A DNA stretch of 64,000 nt from Qipengyuania spongiae (GTDB lineage Bacteria > Pseudomonadota > Alphaproteobacteria > Sphingomonadales > Sphingomonadaceae), in the NCBI RefSeq assembly GCF_026168555.1, contig NZ_CP092471.1, positions 506,501 through 570,500 on the forward strand, in the 5' to 3' direction. Position 1 is the first letter of the stretch. The number at the start of each line of letters is the position of its first letter. The notes under the pieces are model-generated. The model worked only from the letters and a program-made list of their open reading frames with translations, searched no databases and had not been told where the DNA came from. This document shows, one piece after another, positions 28,468 through 37,300 of the stretch. Made by a program: the position numbers and the translations under genes.

Positions 28468-28965
28468 ATGGCCTCGACTTCCGCTTTTCCCCTTCCCATC
28501 GACGATTGCCGCACCGCCCGGAACGTCGCACGCGGCATCCAGCGCCTGTTCGCACGCAACGGCATCTGGTGCCTTTCCGAAATGCCGCTGCGCAACGGGC
28601 GGCGCGCCGATCTGATGGGCGTCGATGCCAAGGGGCGGGTGATCATCGTCGAGATCAAGGTCCAGCGGGGCGACCTGCTTGGCGACGGCAAGTGGCCCGA
28701 CTATCTCGATTTCTGCGACCGGTTCTACTGGGGCCTGCCGCCGGAACTCGATCGCAGCCCGCTCGATGGCGACGGGTATCGTCCCGATTGCTGCGGCGTG
28801 ATCGTGGCCGATGGCTACGATGCGGAGATCGTGCGCCCCGCCCCGCTTCACGCGCTGGCCGCCGCGCGGCGCAAGGTCGAGGTGGAACGGCTGGCCCGCG
28901 CCGCCCTGCGGCGGCTGACCGTCGGCACCGATCCCGAATGCGCGCCGTGGGGCAACGAAGCCTAG
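28468..28965 (+). CDS. mmcB: MmcB-family DNA repair protein (putative endonuclease fold)
   Basis: This 165-residue protein matches the MmcB family, an SOS-induced factor for mitomycin C resistance in Caulobacter. A PD-(D/E)xK-like core is visible: the acid in NGRRADLMGVD, then VIIVEIKVQRGDLLGD with the E-x-K pair, and PDYLDFCDRFYWGLPPEL. The start is ATG 28468 rather than the in-frame GTG at 28438, because the LexA box at 28441-28455 lies between them and must be upstream of the gene. Confidence 0.9.
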   Translation: MASTSAFPLPIDDCRTARNVARGIQRLFARNGIWCLSEMPLRNGRRADLMGVDAKGRVIIVEIKVQRGDLLGDGKWPDYLDFCDRFYWGLPPELDRSPLDGDGYRPDCCGVIVADGYDAEIVRPAPLHALAAARRKVEVERLARAALRRLTVGTDPECAPWGNEA

Positions 28966-29001
28966 CCATTCGCCCTTCCGCTGGTGCATAGAGCATCTAT
29001 C

Positions 29002-29718
29002 ATGCTCGCCGCGATCCTGATTTCCGCCGCCGCCATGACGGCGATCGTCGCGTTGCGTTACGTCGCGGCGAGCGGTATCTTCGCGCTTATCACCGGCCGG
29101 GTGAGGCCCGGCTATCACGCCCGCCTCGGCCCCCAGATTCGTCGCGAAATCGGCTGGTCCTTCGCCTCCGCCGCGATCTACGGCATTCCGGCGGGCATTG
29201 TCGCCTGGGGCTGGCAGGAACATGGCTGGACGCAAATCTATACCGGGTGGAGCGACTATCCGCTGTGGTATCTGCCGGTCTCGCTATTCGTCTATCTCTT
29301 CCTTCACGATACCTGGTTCTACTGGACCCACCGCCTCATGCACCGCCCGCGCTGGTTCACGTTGGCGCACGGTGTCCACCATGCCAGCCGCCCGCCGACC
29401 GCCTGGGCAGCGATGAGCTTTCACCCGATCGAGGCGCTGACCGGCGCGATCGTTGTGCCGCTGCTGGTATTTCTCGTCCCGATCAATGTTGCGGTGCTCG
29501 GCCTCGTCCTGCTGACGATGACAGTGATGGGGGTGACCAACCACATGGGCTGGGAGATGTTTCCTCGCGCTCTGGTTCACTCGCGGTTAGGGGGCTGGCT
29601 CATAACCGCCAGCCATCACCAGCTTCATCACGAAAAGTACCGATGCAATTACGGACTGTATTTTCGCTTCTGGGACAGACTCTGCGGGACCGACCGGGGG
29701 CTCTCGCCCAACGCCTGA
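29002..29718 (+). CDS. sterol desaturase / fatty-acid hydroxylase family membrane di-iron enzyme
   Basis: This 238-residue inner-membrane protein has four to five helices and the histidine boxes of the fatty-acid hydroxylase superfamily: HDTWFYWTHRLMH, HGVHHAS and HHQLHHEKY. These bind two irons and use oxygen for C-H hydroxylation. Similar proteins act on carotenoids, sterols or lipids; the substrate here is not shown. GTG 28984 is an alternative start six codons earlier. Its last 76 bases overlap the next gene in another frame. Confidence 0.88.
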   Translation: MLAAILISAAAMTAIVALRYVAASGIFALITGRVRPGYHARLGPQIRREIGWSFASAAIYGIPAGIVAWGWQEHGWTQIYTGWSDYPLWYLPVSLFVYLFLHDTWFYWTHRLMHRPRWFTLAHGVHHASRPPTAWAAMSFHPIEALTGAIVVPLLVFLVPINVAVLGLVLLTMTVMGVTNHMGWEMFPRALVHSRLGGWLITASHHQLHHEKYRCNYGLYFRFWDRLCGTDRGLSPNA

Positions 29719-30143
29719 TCGCAGCGCCCGCCATCCTGCTCGCGCTCGGTGCGGCCAGCCCGCAAACCGGTGTCGACATAACGGTCACGGTCACCGGGCT
29801 GCGCAACGCCGACGGCGTGGTTCGCGCCTGCATGACTCACGAACCTGCCAGCTTTCCGAAGTGCCGCGGGGTCGAGGGCGCGCAGGGAATGGCAGTTCCC
29901 GTGGCCGAAAGCGACACGCTGACCTTCCGCAACGTGCGCCCGGGCCGCTACGCCATCGCCCTGCTTCATGACGAGAACGACAACGGCAAGGCCGATCGCG
30001 CGGCGCTGATGATCCCCAGCGAAGGGTTCGGCTTCTCGCGCGACGCCCGTGTGCGGATGGGCCCGCCGCGCTTCGAGGATGCGGCGTTCGACGTCGCGGG
30101 AAAGCCGCAGGCGCTCTCGATCCGCATGCGCTACGTCCTCTGA
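29643..30143 (+). CDS. exported DUF2141-domain protein (second copy)
   Basis: A 166-residue DUF2141 protein. After a long n-region, a hydrophobic stretch LIAAPAILLALGAA acts as a signal peptide, followed by VDITVTVTGLRNADGVVRAC. The core shows the calcium-like DENDNGKAD turn and the closing strand LSIRMRYVL, both shared with the protein at 13920. A conserved cysteine pair is in RACMTH and FPKCRG. ATG 29643 lies within the previous gene; no start codon exists after its stop before the signal peptide, so a long overlap is needed. Confidence 0.8.
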   Translation: MQLRTVFSLLGQTLRDRPGALAQRLIAAPAILLALGAASPQTGVDITVTVTGLRNADGVVRACMTHEPASFPKCRGVEGAQGMAVPVAESDTLTFRNVRPGRYAIALLHDENDNGKADRAALMIPSEGFGFSRDARVRMGPPRFEDAAFDVAGKPQALSIRMRYVL

Positions 30144-30215
30144 ACCCATCCCGTATCCATCTGCAAGACAGAGCGTAAACGGCGATTTACGATAATTTTA
30201 CCCTGTCGGAGCCAT

Positions 30216-30240
30216 AGATTGTCGAAGAACTGAGCAATCT
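30216..30240. promoter_or_regulatory. small inverted repeat upstream of the PAS-protein gene
   Basis: AGATTG and CAATCT, perfectly inverted with a 13-base spacer, lie 15 bases before the ATG at 30255 within an AT-richer upstream stretch. It could be an operator; nothing else supports that. Confidence 0.3.
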
Positions 30241-30254
30241 AGCGGGGGCAGGCC

Positions 30255-32117
30255 ATGGACAGGCTTGGCGGCACTTTCGGCTCCTACGATCACGCCGACG
30301 ATCACGACGATTACGATGACTCCGATCACGGAGATGACCTCGGCGCGCCGCAATCGCCCGTCGGCCAGGACGAGCGCCGGATGCAGGTGCGCGCCTACAA
30401 TCATTGGGCCAGCCTCCTGGGCAATCGCAACTTTCCCGCCATTTCGGGTCTCGATCTGGAGCGGCTCGACGACTTCGCGCCCTCGTCGGTCCTGCTCGAC
30501 TTCACCGACGGCGTGGAGGATCCGCGCGTCTGCTTTCTCGGCGCCGAACTGGCCGCCGAATGCGATGCGGGGGGACGCATAGTTCGCCTGTCCGACGTGC
30601 CAAGCCGTTCGCTGTTGAGCCGGATCACCGACCATTACATGCAGATCCTGGCCAATCAGGCCCCGATCGGCTTCGAGGCGGAATTCCTCAATCAGCGCGA
30701 CCAGACCGTGCTCTATCGCGGCATCCTGCTGCCCTATTCCAGCAACGATACGACCATCGATTTCATCTATGGCGTCATCAACTGGAAGAAGCTGGCCGAC
30801 AGCGAGATGGCGGACGAGCTGCTTCTCGAAATCGACCGCGAACTGGAGAACGGCGCCATCGGTGCGGCGGCGAACGACGAGCCCGTGCTCGAACTCTCCG
30901 CCGCATGGATGGAAGTGGTCGAGGATCCGGGTCACGAAGCTTCGGCTCCGATCGACTGGAACGCCGCCGGATCGCCGCTTCGCCGCCGTGGGGACGATCC
31001 CGCCTTCGCGAACCCGATCGACGGGCAGGATCGGGACGAATGGGAGTGGTCGGCGGAAGAGGACGATATGTCTGATTATTCGGTCGATTATGGCGAGAAT
31101 GGACTTGAGGACGAGGGCGATGGCGGGGATGTCGACGAGGTCGTCAATCCGCTCGCCGACGAGAGCGTGGGTTCCGGTCTTGCCGCGCTTGTCACGCGTG
31201 GGCAGCGACGACCGCTTCTGATCGATCCGGCCCAGTGCGCGGAGCAGTCCGAATCCCCGGAAGATCGGGGCCCCGCCATTCCGCAGGCCTACGAACCCGA
31301 GGACAACGGAATCGTTTTCGTCCCCGCCCCGATCGAGGCGCCCCTCGCCAGTCGTGACGCAGGGGGCGCGGCGCAGGACGCTGTCGAAGAACCGGCAGAA
31401 GCCCCGCGGAACGAGACCGAAACCAGGGACGAGCAGGACGAGGTTTCTCGCGAAGGTGAAGCCGACGACGTCGAACCGTCCCCCGGTTTCGCGGAGGAGC
31501 CGGACATCCGCGAGGAGGGACTCCACGATACGCTCGCCGCCGCGCGCGAGTTGGCCCAGCACGCGCAGGCGACCGACGACCGCACCCGCGTCGCGCTCTA
31601 TCGGGCCGTCGGGCGTGCCTACGATGTCAGTATCGCCGCCGCGCTCGATCCCGAAGGCTTCGCCGAAATCATCGCCGACAACGGGCTGAGCGTGCAGGCC
31701 AGAGCGCCGATGACGCCGATCGTGAAGCTCGTCTTCGGCAGCGATTACGACAAGACCCGCATCACCGAATACGCCGCTGTCCTTGCCCATGCCCGCCGTC
31801 TCGACATCGCTCGCGGCGGACTCGCGCCCTTCCTCACGAACGTCGAAGGAGGCCTGAAGAGCGTGGTCGAGGCCGAGCGGAGCGCGCGCCGCGAGGAAGC
31901 GGGCAAGCCAGCCCGCTCGTCTCAGGGCATCAAGCCGGGGCTGGTGAAAAAACTGCGCAAGCTCGAGCCGGTCGATCTGACCGCGCTCGACAGCACCGGT
32001 CCGGAATTCACGCTGGTAATGGTCCGGCGCGAGCAGGATGGGGGGATCGTCCTGCTGGGCGAAGTTCCACAGGCGACTCGTCTCGTCGAACGCGCCGCGC
32101 GAACACTGGTCGGCTAA
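30255..32117 (+). CDS. PAS-domain protein with acidic linker, function unknown
   Basis: This 620-residue soluble protein has an odd Asp/His-rich N-terminus (about residues 11-28). A PAS_5-like domain covers about 45-200 (HWASLLGNRNFPAIS, VCFLGAELAAECDAGG, LLSRITDHYMQILANQAPIGFE, FIYGVINWKKL). A strongly acidic low-complexity linker spans about 240-430. The C-terminal 180 residues are helical (TRVALYRAVGRAYDVSIAAAL). There is no kinase, cyclase or GGDEF domain, so it is probably a signalling adaptor. No partner is evident nearby. Confidence 0.75.
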   Translation: MDRLGGTFGSYDHADDHDDYDDSDHGDDLGAPQSPVGQDERRMQVRAYNHWASLLGNRNFPAISGLDLERLDDFAPSSVLLDFTDGVEDPRVCFLGAELAAECDAGGRIVRLSDVPSRSLLSRITDHYMQILANQAPIGFEAEFLNQRDQTVLYRGILLPYSSNDTTIDFIYGVINWKKLADSEMADELLLEIDRELENGAIGAAANDEPVLELSAAWMEVVEDPGHEASAPIDWNAAGSPLRRRGDDPAFANPIDGQDRDEWEWSAEEDDMSDYSVDYGENGLEDEGDGGDVDEVVNPLADESVGSGLAALVTRGQRRPLLIDPAQCAEQSESPEDRGPAIPQAYEPEDNGIVFVPAPIEAPLASRDAGGAAQDAVEEPAEAPRNETETRDEQDEVSREGEADDVEPSPGFAEEPDIREEGLHDTLAAARELAQHAQATDDRTRVALYRAVGRAYDVSIAAALDPEGFAEIIADNGLSVQARAPMTPIVKLVFGSDYDKTRITEYAAVLAHARRLDIARGGLAPFLTNVEGGLKSVVEAERSARREEAGKPARSSQGIKPGLVKKLRKLEPVDLTALDSTGPEFTLVMVRREQDGGIVLLGEVPQATRLVERAARTLVG

Positions 32118-32177
32118 CACGGCTCGCGCCCCGGCCGGGGGTAGGCACCGGGGACGGCACGCGCTAGCGCCCGCCCG

Positions 32178-33311
32178 ATGCCGCTGTTTCCCACCGCGCC
32201 CGTCCGTATCCAGCCCTATTACGGCTATCGCAACCGCGAACGCCTGTTCCTGACCGCGCGCGCCCTGCGATCGGACAAGCCGGGTTTCGAGCCGGGAGGG
32301 CGGCTCCGCGCGATCCGCACGATGATCGCGCAGTTCGCCTCGCACGAGGTAACGGGGCTGCCGGTAACGCTCGAGCTGAAGCGCGCCGAAGGCTCGACCT
32401 CTCACCACACCGGTACCACCGATAGCGAAGGTTTCGTCCATTTCGACATAGCGCTCTCGACCGCCTGGGAAACGGGCGATGAAAGCAGGTGGGACGTGGT
32501 CGCCCTCCACTGGCACGATGGCAACGGCGATCGCCGGGTGGAAGCCCATGTGCTGGCACCGGGCAGCGCGACCGGGCTCGCCGTCATCTCCGACATCGAC
32601 GACACGATCATCGAGACCGGCATTACCGGCGGCTTCCGCCAGATCCTGCGCAACTGGCGCAGGGTGGTGGCGCAATTGCCCGACGAGCGCCTGCTGGTGC
32701 CGGGCGCGGACCTCTTCTACGGCGCGCTGGGCGGAGGTGCCATCGAACGTACGGGCAAACCGCATACCGGGGACCGGCTGACGGCGACACGGCACCCGTT
32801 CTTCTACGTCTCCTCCAGCCCGTGGAACCTTTTTTCCTATCTCGTTGCGTTCCAGAAAAGCCGCAAGCTGCCGCTTGGGCCGCTGATGCTGCGCGACTGG
32901 GGTCTGAACCGCGCGACTTTCGGGTCTTCGAGCCACGGCGCGCACAAGAAGGACGCGATCCGCGCCATCATGGCGACCTATCCCGAACTGCGCTTCGCGC
33001 TCATCGGCGACGACACGCAGGGCGACCTGACCGCCTTCGGTGCGATCGTGGCGGAGCGCGCCGAACAGGTGCGCGCGGTCTTCATTCGCCGCGCGGGCGA
33101 TCCCTTCACGCCGGAAGAACTGATCGCCAAGGGCAAGATCGAGGCTGCCGGCGTGCCGTTGTGGCTGGGCGAAAGCTATGACAGCGGCAAGGAATTCCTC
33201 CGCTCGATCGGGCTCGGCCGCGACGGCGAGGCGGAGGAGATCGTCAAGGCCGTCGACAAGCAGGCCCAGGCCGGGAATACCGCGAAGGCGAAGGAGACCG
33301 TCGGACCATGA
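32178..33311 (+). CDS. App1-type phosphatidate phosphatase domain protein (DUF2183)
   Basis: This 377-residue protein has the DUF2183/App1 catalytic domain. The HAD-like motif VISDIDDTIIETG at 136-148 supplies the DxDxT nucleophile, FYVSSSPWNLF the second motif, and FALIGDDTQGDL the last acids. Fungal App1 removes phosphate from phosphatidate; bacterial members are little studied. The N-terminal part is a small beta-domain typical of this group. No signal peptide is seen. It overlaps the next gene by ATGA. Confidence 0.87.
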   Translation: MPLFPTAPVRIQPYYGYRNRERLFLTARALRSDKPGFEPGGRLRAIRTMIAQFASHEVTGLPVTLELKRAEGSTSHHTGTTDSEGFVHFDIALSTAWETGDESRWDVVALHWHDGNGDRRVEAHVLAPGSATGLAVISDIDDTIIETGITGGFRQILRNWRRVVAQLPDERLLVPGADLFYGALGGGAIERTGKPHTGDRLTATRHPFFYVSSSPWNLFSYLVAFQKSRKLPLGPLMLRDWGLNRATFGSSSHGAHKKDAIRAIMATYPELRFALIGDDTQGDLTAFGAIVAERAEQVRAVFIRRAGDPFTPEELIAKGKIEAAGVPLWLGESYDSGKEFLRSIGLGRDGEAEEIVKAVDKQAQAGNTAKAKETVGP

Positions 33312-34246
33312 GGAGACCGGGCAAGTTGGGCTGGACCGTCATCGGCATCGCGCTCCTTGCGTTGCTCGCCTTCGGTCTGTGGCGCTGGTCCGTCGCGGCC
33401 GGATCGGCGAGCACGCTCGACTGGATCGATGCGCGCTTTCCCCGCGAGCGGGGCGCCGAGCTGTTGGCGTCAGGCGATACGGGCGCTGACGGAGCGGCAC
33501 ATAGCGAGATCTGGGCGCCCGAGGGCTCGCCGCCGGCTGGCGGTTTTCCCCTGGTCGTCTTCGCCCATGGCGGCGGCTGGCATTCGGGCGCTCCGCAGGA
33601 TTACCGCTTCGTCGCGCGGACTTTTGCCGAACATGGCTATGCCACCGCCCTGATCGGCTACCGCCTGGTGCCCGAAGGTCGCTATCCCGCCATGCTCGAA
33701 GACAGTGCGGCGGCGCTGCGCTGGGTGCGCGACATGGCGGACCGGACGCGGATCGATGCCGACCGCATGGTGCTGATCGGCCATTCGGCGGGCGCCTACA
33801 ATGTCCTCATGCTCGGCCTCGACCCGCAATGGCTCGCCACTGCGGGAGTGTCGGCGGACTCGATTGCAGGCGTCGTCAGCATGGCTGGGCCGGCCGATTT
33901 CTTCCCCTTCGACAAGGAATCCTCGATCAACGCCTTTGGCCATGTTGCGGACGGGCGGCTTACGCAGCCGGTCGCCTTCGCCCGCGCCGATGCGCCGCCG
34001 ATCCTGCTCCTTCACGGCGCGGCGGACGATGTGGTGCGGCCTTACAATTCGCGCAATCTCGAACGGGCGGTCCGGGCCGCTGGAGGGGATGCGCGAAGGA
34101 TCGAATTCGAGGGGATGAGCCATGCCGGCCTGATCATGGGCCTCTCGAAACCCTTCGCGCAGGGCGGGCGCGTGCTCGATCCGATCCTGCGATTCCTGCG
34201 CGAGCGGCGCGAAGCTTCAGTTCCGGTTCAGCCCGAAATCCGTTAA
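33308..34246 (+). CDS. membrane-anchored alpha/beta hydrolase (esterase)
   Basis: A 312-residue esterase of the hormone-sensitive-lipase-like type. One N-terminal helix (WTVIGIALLALLAFGLW) anchors it, with the enzyme facing the periplasm. The oxyanion motif is HGGGWHSG (88-95), the nucleophile S160 in IGHSAGAYN, the acid in LLHGAADDVV, and the histidine in GMSHAGLI. Substrate unknown. It is translationally coupled to the App1-type phosphatase, so both may process lipids. Confidence 0.87.
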   Translation: MRRPGKLGWTVIGIALLALLAFGLWRWSVAAGSASTLDWIDARFPRERGAELLASGDTGADGAAHSEIWAPEGSPPAGGFPLVVFAHGGGWHSGAPQDYRFVARTFAEHGYATALIGYRLVPEGRYPAMLEDSAAALRWVRDMADRTRIDADRMVLIGHSAGAYNVLMLGLDPQWLATAGVSADSIAGVVSMAGPADFFPFDKESSINAFGHVADGRLTQPVAFARADAPPILLLHGAADDVVRPYNSRNLERAVRAAGGDARRIEFEGMSHAGLIMGLSKPFAQGGRVLDPILRFLRERREASVPVQPEIR

Positions 34247-34257
34247 GGCAAGCGTCA

Positions 34258-35640
34258 ATGCCCGCCATCCATCGCTTCACCACGCGTTTTCTGGCCGCTC
34301 TCGCCCTTCTGGTGCTGGGAGCGCAGCCGGTCATGGCGCAGTCGATCCTGCGCGATGCGGAGACCGAGGCGTTCCTCGCCGACCTGTCCGAACCGCTGGT
34401 GGAGGCCGCGGGCCTGCGTCCCGGCAATGTCGAGATGGTGCTGATCAACGATCCTTCGATCAACGCCTTCGTCGCGGGCGGGCAGGCGGTCTATCTCCAC
34501 AGCGGCCTCATCAGTGCGGCGGGCAGCGCCAACGAGGTGCAGGGCGTGGTCGCGCACGAGCTCGGCCATATCACCGGCGGGCATATCGTGCGCCAAGGCG
34601 ATGGGATGAAAGCGGCCAGCAACATCTCGCTCCTCTCGCTGCTTGCCGGGATCGGCGCAGCGTTGGCGGGCGCAGGCGACGCCGCGATGGCTGCGGTCAT
34701 GGCGGGTCAGCGCGCGGCGATGGGCAAGTTCCTCGCCTATTCGCGCATGGAGGAAGGCTCGGCCGACATTGCCGGGGCACAATTCCTTTCGGATGCCGGA
34801 ATCACGGGTCAGGGATCGCTCACCTTCTTCGGCCGGTTGCAGAACCGCGAGTTCCGCTACGGCTACAGCCAGGACGACGATGCGGCCTTCACCCGCACCC
34901 ACCCCCTGTCGGGCGACCGCATCGCCACGCTGCGCGAGGTGTACGAGAAGGATCCGGCCTGGAACACGCCACCGGATGCCGAACTCCAGCAGCGATTCAT
35001 CCGGATCAGAGCAAAACTGGCAGGATATCTTTCCGATCCGCAGCAAATTTTACGCACCTATCCCGAAAGCGACACTTCGGTGCCGGCGCGTTATGCCCGA
35101 GCCTATGCCTATCACCGCACGGCCCGGGTCGAGGAGGCGCTGGACGAGACCCGCGCCCTGCTCGCTACGGCGCCCGACGATCCCTATTTCCTCGAGCTGC
35201 AAGGGCAGATCCTGCTCGAATCCGGCCGCCCGGAAGAAGCGCTCGGCGTGCTGCGCCGGGCGACCGCGCTCACCAATGCCCAGCCGTTGATCGCCACGCT
35301 GTTCGGCCATGCGCTGATCGCCACCGAGGACAGCTCCAATCACGAAGAAGCCGAGCGCGTGCTCCGCGCCGCCGTCGCCAAGGACCGTTTCAATCCCTTC
35401 GCCTGGCGCCAGCTCGGCACCGTCTATGCAGCGCGCGGTGATATCCCGCGCGCCCGGCTCGCCAGCGCCGAACAGCAGGTGATGACGCGCGAATACGAGA
35501 TGGCTCTGCGCAGCGCGCGCGAGGCGGAAGCGGGGCTGCCGCAGGGCTCGGCCGACTGGATCCGCGCGCAGGACGTCGCTCTGGAAGCGCGCGCCATGCT
35601 CGAGCGGGTGAAGGATAGCGGTAGCGATACCGGCCGCTGA
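34258..35640 (+). CDS. exported M48 metalloprotease with TPR repeats (BepA-like)
   Basis: The 460-residue protein has a signal peptide ending at PVMAQ. A zinc protease domain follows with HELGH at 100-104 and the third ligand in EEGSADIAGAQFL. The C-terminal region, about residues 270-440, is built of TPR-like helical repeats (ARYARAYAYHRTARVEEALDE begins one). This layout is that of BepA/YfgC, a periplasmic protease and chaperone that monitors LptD and BAM assembly. It starts a run of exported quality-control genes: DsbA-like and a second M48. Confidence 0.92.
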   Translation: MPAIHRFTTRFLAALALLVLGAQPVMAQSILRDAETEAFLADLSEPLVEAAGLRPGNVEMVLINDPSINAFVAGGQAVYLHSGLISAAGSANEVQGVVAHELGHITGGHIVRQGDGMKAASNISLLSLLAGIGAALAGAGDAAMAAVMAGQRAAMGKFLAYSRMEEGSADIAGAQFLSDAGITGQGSLTFFGRLQNREFRYGYSQDDDAAFTRTHPLSGDRIATLREVYEKDPAWNTPPDAELQQRFIRIRAKLAGYLSDPQQILRTYPESDTSVPARYARAYAYHRTARVEEALDETRALLATAPDDPYFLELQGQILLESGRPEEALGVLRRATALTNAQPLIATLFGHALIATEDSSNHEEAERVLRAAVAKDRFNPFAWRQLGTVYAARGDIPRARLASAEQQVMTREYEMALRSAREAEAGLPQGSADWIRAQDVALEARAMLERVKDSGSDTGR

Positions 35641-35657
35641 CTGGCAGGGGCATTCCC

Positions 35658-36350
35658 ATGAAGCAGCATGTCGTCACCGCCGCACTGGCGCTCGTCTTCG
35701 GTTTCGTCGGTGCGGGGATCTGGTCGCTCAGCGGCCTCGGCGAAAACCGCACCCGCGAATATCTGCTCGCGCATCCTGGCATTCTCAACGACATGGTCGA
35801 AGCGCTCAAGGCCGAGCAGAGCGGCGAACGGCTCGCCGCGGCGGGCGATACGGTGTTCGAACCCTTTCCCGGGGCGGTGCTCGGCAATCCGCAGGGCACG
35901 CGCACGCTGGTCAGCTTCACCGACCACGCTTGCGGCTATTGCCGCCAGAGCGAACCCGATCTGCGCCGTCTGATCGCCGAGGACCCCCAGCTGCGCGTGG
36001 TGATGCGCGAATGGCCGATCTTCGAAGGTTCGGAAGCAGCCGCTCGCATGGCGCTCGCCGCTGCCGAACAGGGGCGCTACGACGCGTTCTACAAGGCGCT
36101 GTTCGATCTCGGCCAGCCGACCCCCGCCTCGATCGCGCGCGCGGCCGAAACCGCCCGGCTCGACATGGAGCGCGCCCGCCGCATCGCCGGATCGGGCGAG
36201 GTCACCGCCGAACTTGCGCGCAACGACCAGCTCGCCCGCTCGCTTGGCTTCGTTGGCACGCCCGCCTGGGTCACCGGCGACCAGATCCTTCAGGGCGCGG
36301 TCGGCTACGACGCGCTGGCCGATGCGGTAGAGCAGAGCGACGAGGCGTGA
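35658..36350 (+). CDS. DsbA-family exported thioredoxin-fold protein
   Basis: A 230-residue protein with an N-terminal membrane or signal helix (LALVFGFVGAGIWSL) and a DsbA-type thioredoxin domain. The redox motif CGYC lies at 92-95 in FTDHACGYCRQSEP, and the cis-proline loop is FVGTPAWVTGD. An N-terminal extension ahead of the domain (residues 30-70) resembles ScsC/BdbD-like proteins. It should oxidise or isomerise disulfides outside the cytoplasm. It overlaps the next gene by GTGA. Confidence 0.9.
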   Translation: MKQHVVTAALALVFGFVGAGIWSLSGLGENRTREYLLAHPGILNDMVEALKAEQSGERLAAAGDTVFEPFPGAVLGNPQGTRTLVSFTDHACGYCRQSEPDLRRLIAEDPQLRVVMREWPIFEGSEAAARMALAAAEQGRYDAFYKALFDLGQPTPASIARAAETARLDMERARRIAGSGEVTAELARNDQLARSLGFVGTPAWVTGDQILQGAVGYDALADAVEQSDEA

Positions 36351-37300
36351 GGCGGCGGCTCGCTGCCCTTGCGGGTGCGCTGACGCTCGCCTTCTCGCCA
36401 TCAGTCGCTGCGGCACCGACCGGCGATCTCGCGCTGCTGCAACAACGCGACGCGCAGCTTTTCTCCATCGGCTGGCGCCTCGCCCGTGCGAACGCGCCCT
36501 ATTGCCGAGAGACCGTGCCGGCGATCGGGATGCTGCTTCACGACGTGTCGGCCTATGACGATCCTGCCGCGACTCGCGCCGCACTCGGCCTATCCGGCGA
36601 TATCGGGGTACAGGCGGTCGCTCCCGATTCCCCGGCCGAGGCCGCCGGCCTGCGCGCCAATGCGACTTTCGCCGCGATAAACGGTGCGACGATGGCGGAC
36701 ATTCCACCGAGCCAACCGCGCTGGGAGCGACTGGCCATGTTGCAGGACAGGATCGATGCCGAACTGGCCGTGCCCGCGCAGATCGGCTGGACCGGTCCCG
36801 GCGGCACCCTGCACAGCGAGCAGATTGCCCCGGTGCCGGTCTGCCGCACGCGCTTCGAAGTGCTGAGCTCGGGCAGCCGCGCGCTGGCGGAGGGGTCGCG
36901 GGTGATCTTCGGCCGCGACTTTCCCGGCTTCGCCTATGTCGAGGACGAATTCGCCGCCGCTGTCGCGCACGAACTCGCGCACAATCTCCTCGGCCATCGT
37001 GCACAGCTCGATGCGGAAGGGCGCACGCGCTCGCGGATTCGCCTGACCGAGCGCGAAGCCGACCGGCTGATGCCATGGCTGCTCTACAATGCCGGCTACG
37101 ATCCGCGTGCGGCGGTCCGTTTCATGAGGCGCTGGGGTCCGCGCCATGGCGGCGGCCTGTTCCGCAAGCGCACCCATGACGGGTGGGACGAGCGGGTCGA
37201 GTTCATCACCGCCGAAATCGAGGCGATGGGCCAGGTGATCGGCGAGACCGGAGCCGCCGACTGGTCGCGCCATTTCCGGCGCGAGACCGGCCCGGACTAG
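36347..37300 (+). CDS. exported M48-type metallopeptidase with PDZ-like domain
   Basis: This 317-residue protein has a signal peptide (LAALAGALTLAFSPSVAAA). A PDZ-like segment is around 85-140 (VQAVAPDSPAEAAGLRANA), and the zinc motif HELAH is at 208-212, with the third ligand probably in TEREADRLMPWLL. The start is GTG 36347, overlapping the stop of the DsbA-like gene. Its stop TAG is shared with the convergent HD-domain gene in the tetramer CTAG. The substrate is unknown. Confidence 0.85.
   Translation: MRRRLAALAGALTLAFSPSVAAAPTGDLALLQQRDAQLFSIGWRLARANAPYCRETVPAIGMLLHDVSAYDDPAATRAALGLSGDIGVQAVAPDSPAEAAGLRANATFAAINGATMADIPPSQPRWERLAMLQDRIDAELAVPAQIGWTGPGGTLHSEQIAPVPVCRTRFEVLSSGSRALAEGSRVIFGRDFPGFAYVEDEFAAAVAHELAHNLLGHRAQLDAEGRTRSRIRLTEREADRLMPWLLYNAGYDPRAAVRFMRRWGPRHGGGLFRKRTHDGWDERVEFITAEIEAMGQVIGETGAADWSRHFRRETGPD

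Noticed and set aside
30198..32945. Minus-strand open frame of 915 codons
   Set aside because: It lies antisense to the PAS-protein and App1-type genes, which have family motifs and ribosome sites; the antisense frame is a by-product of high GC and shows no domain.
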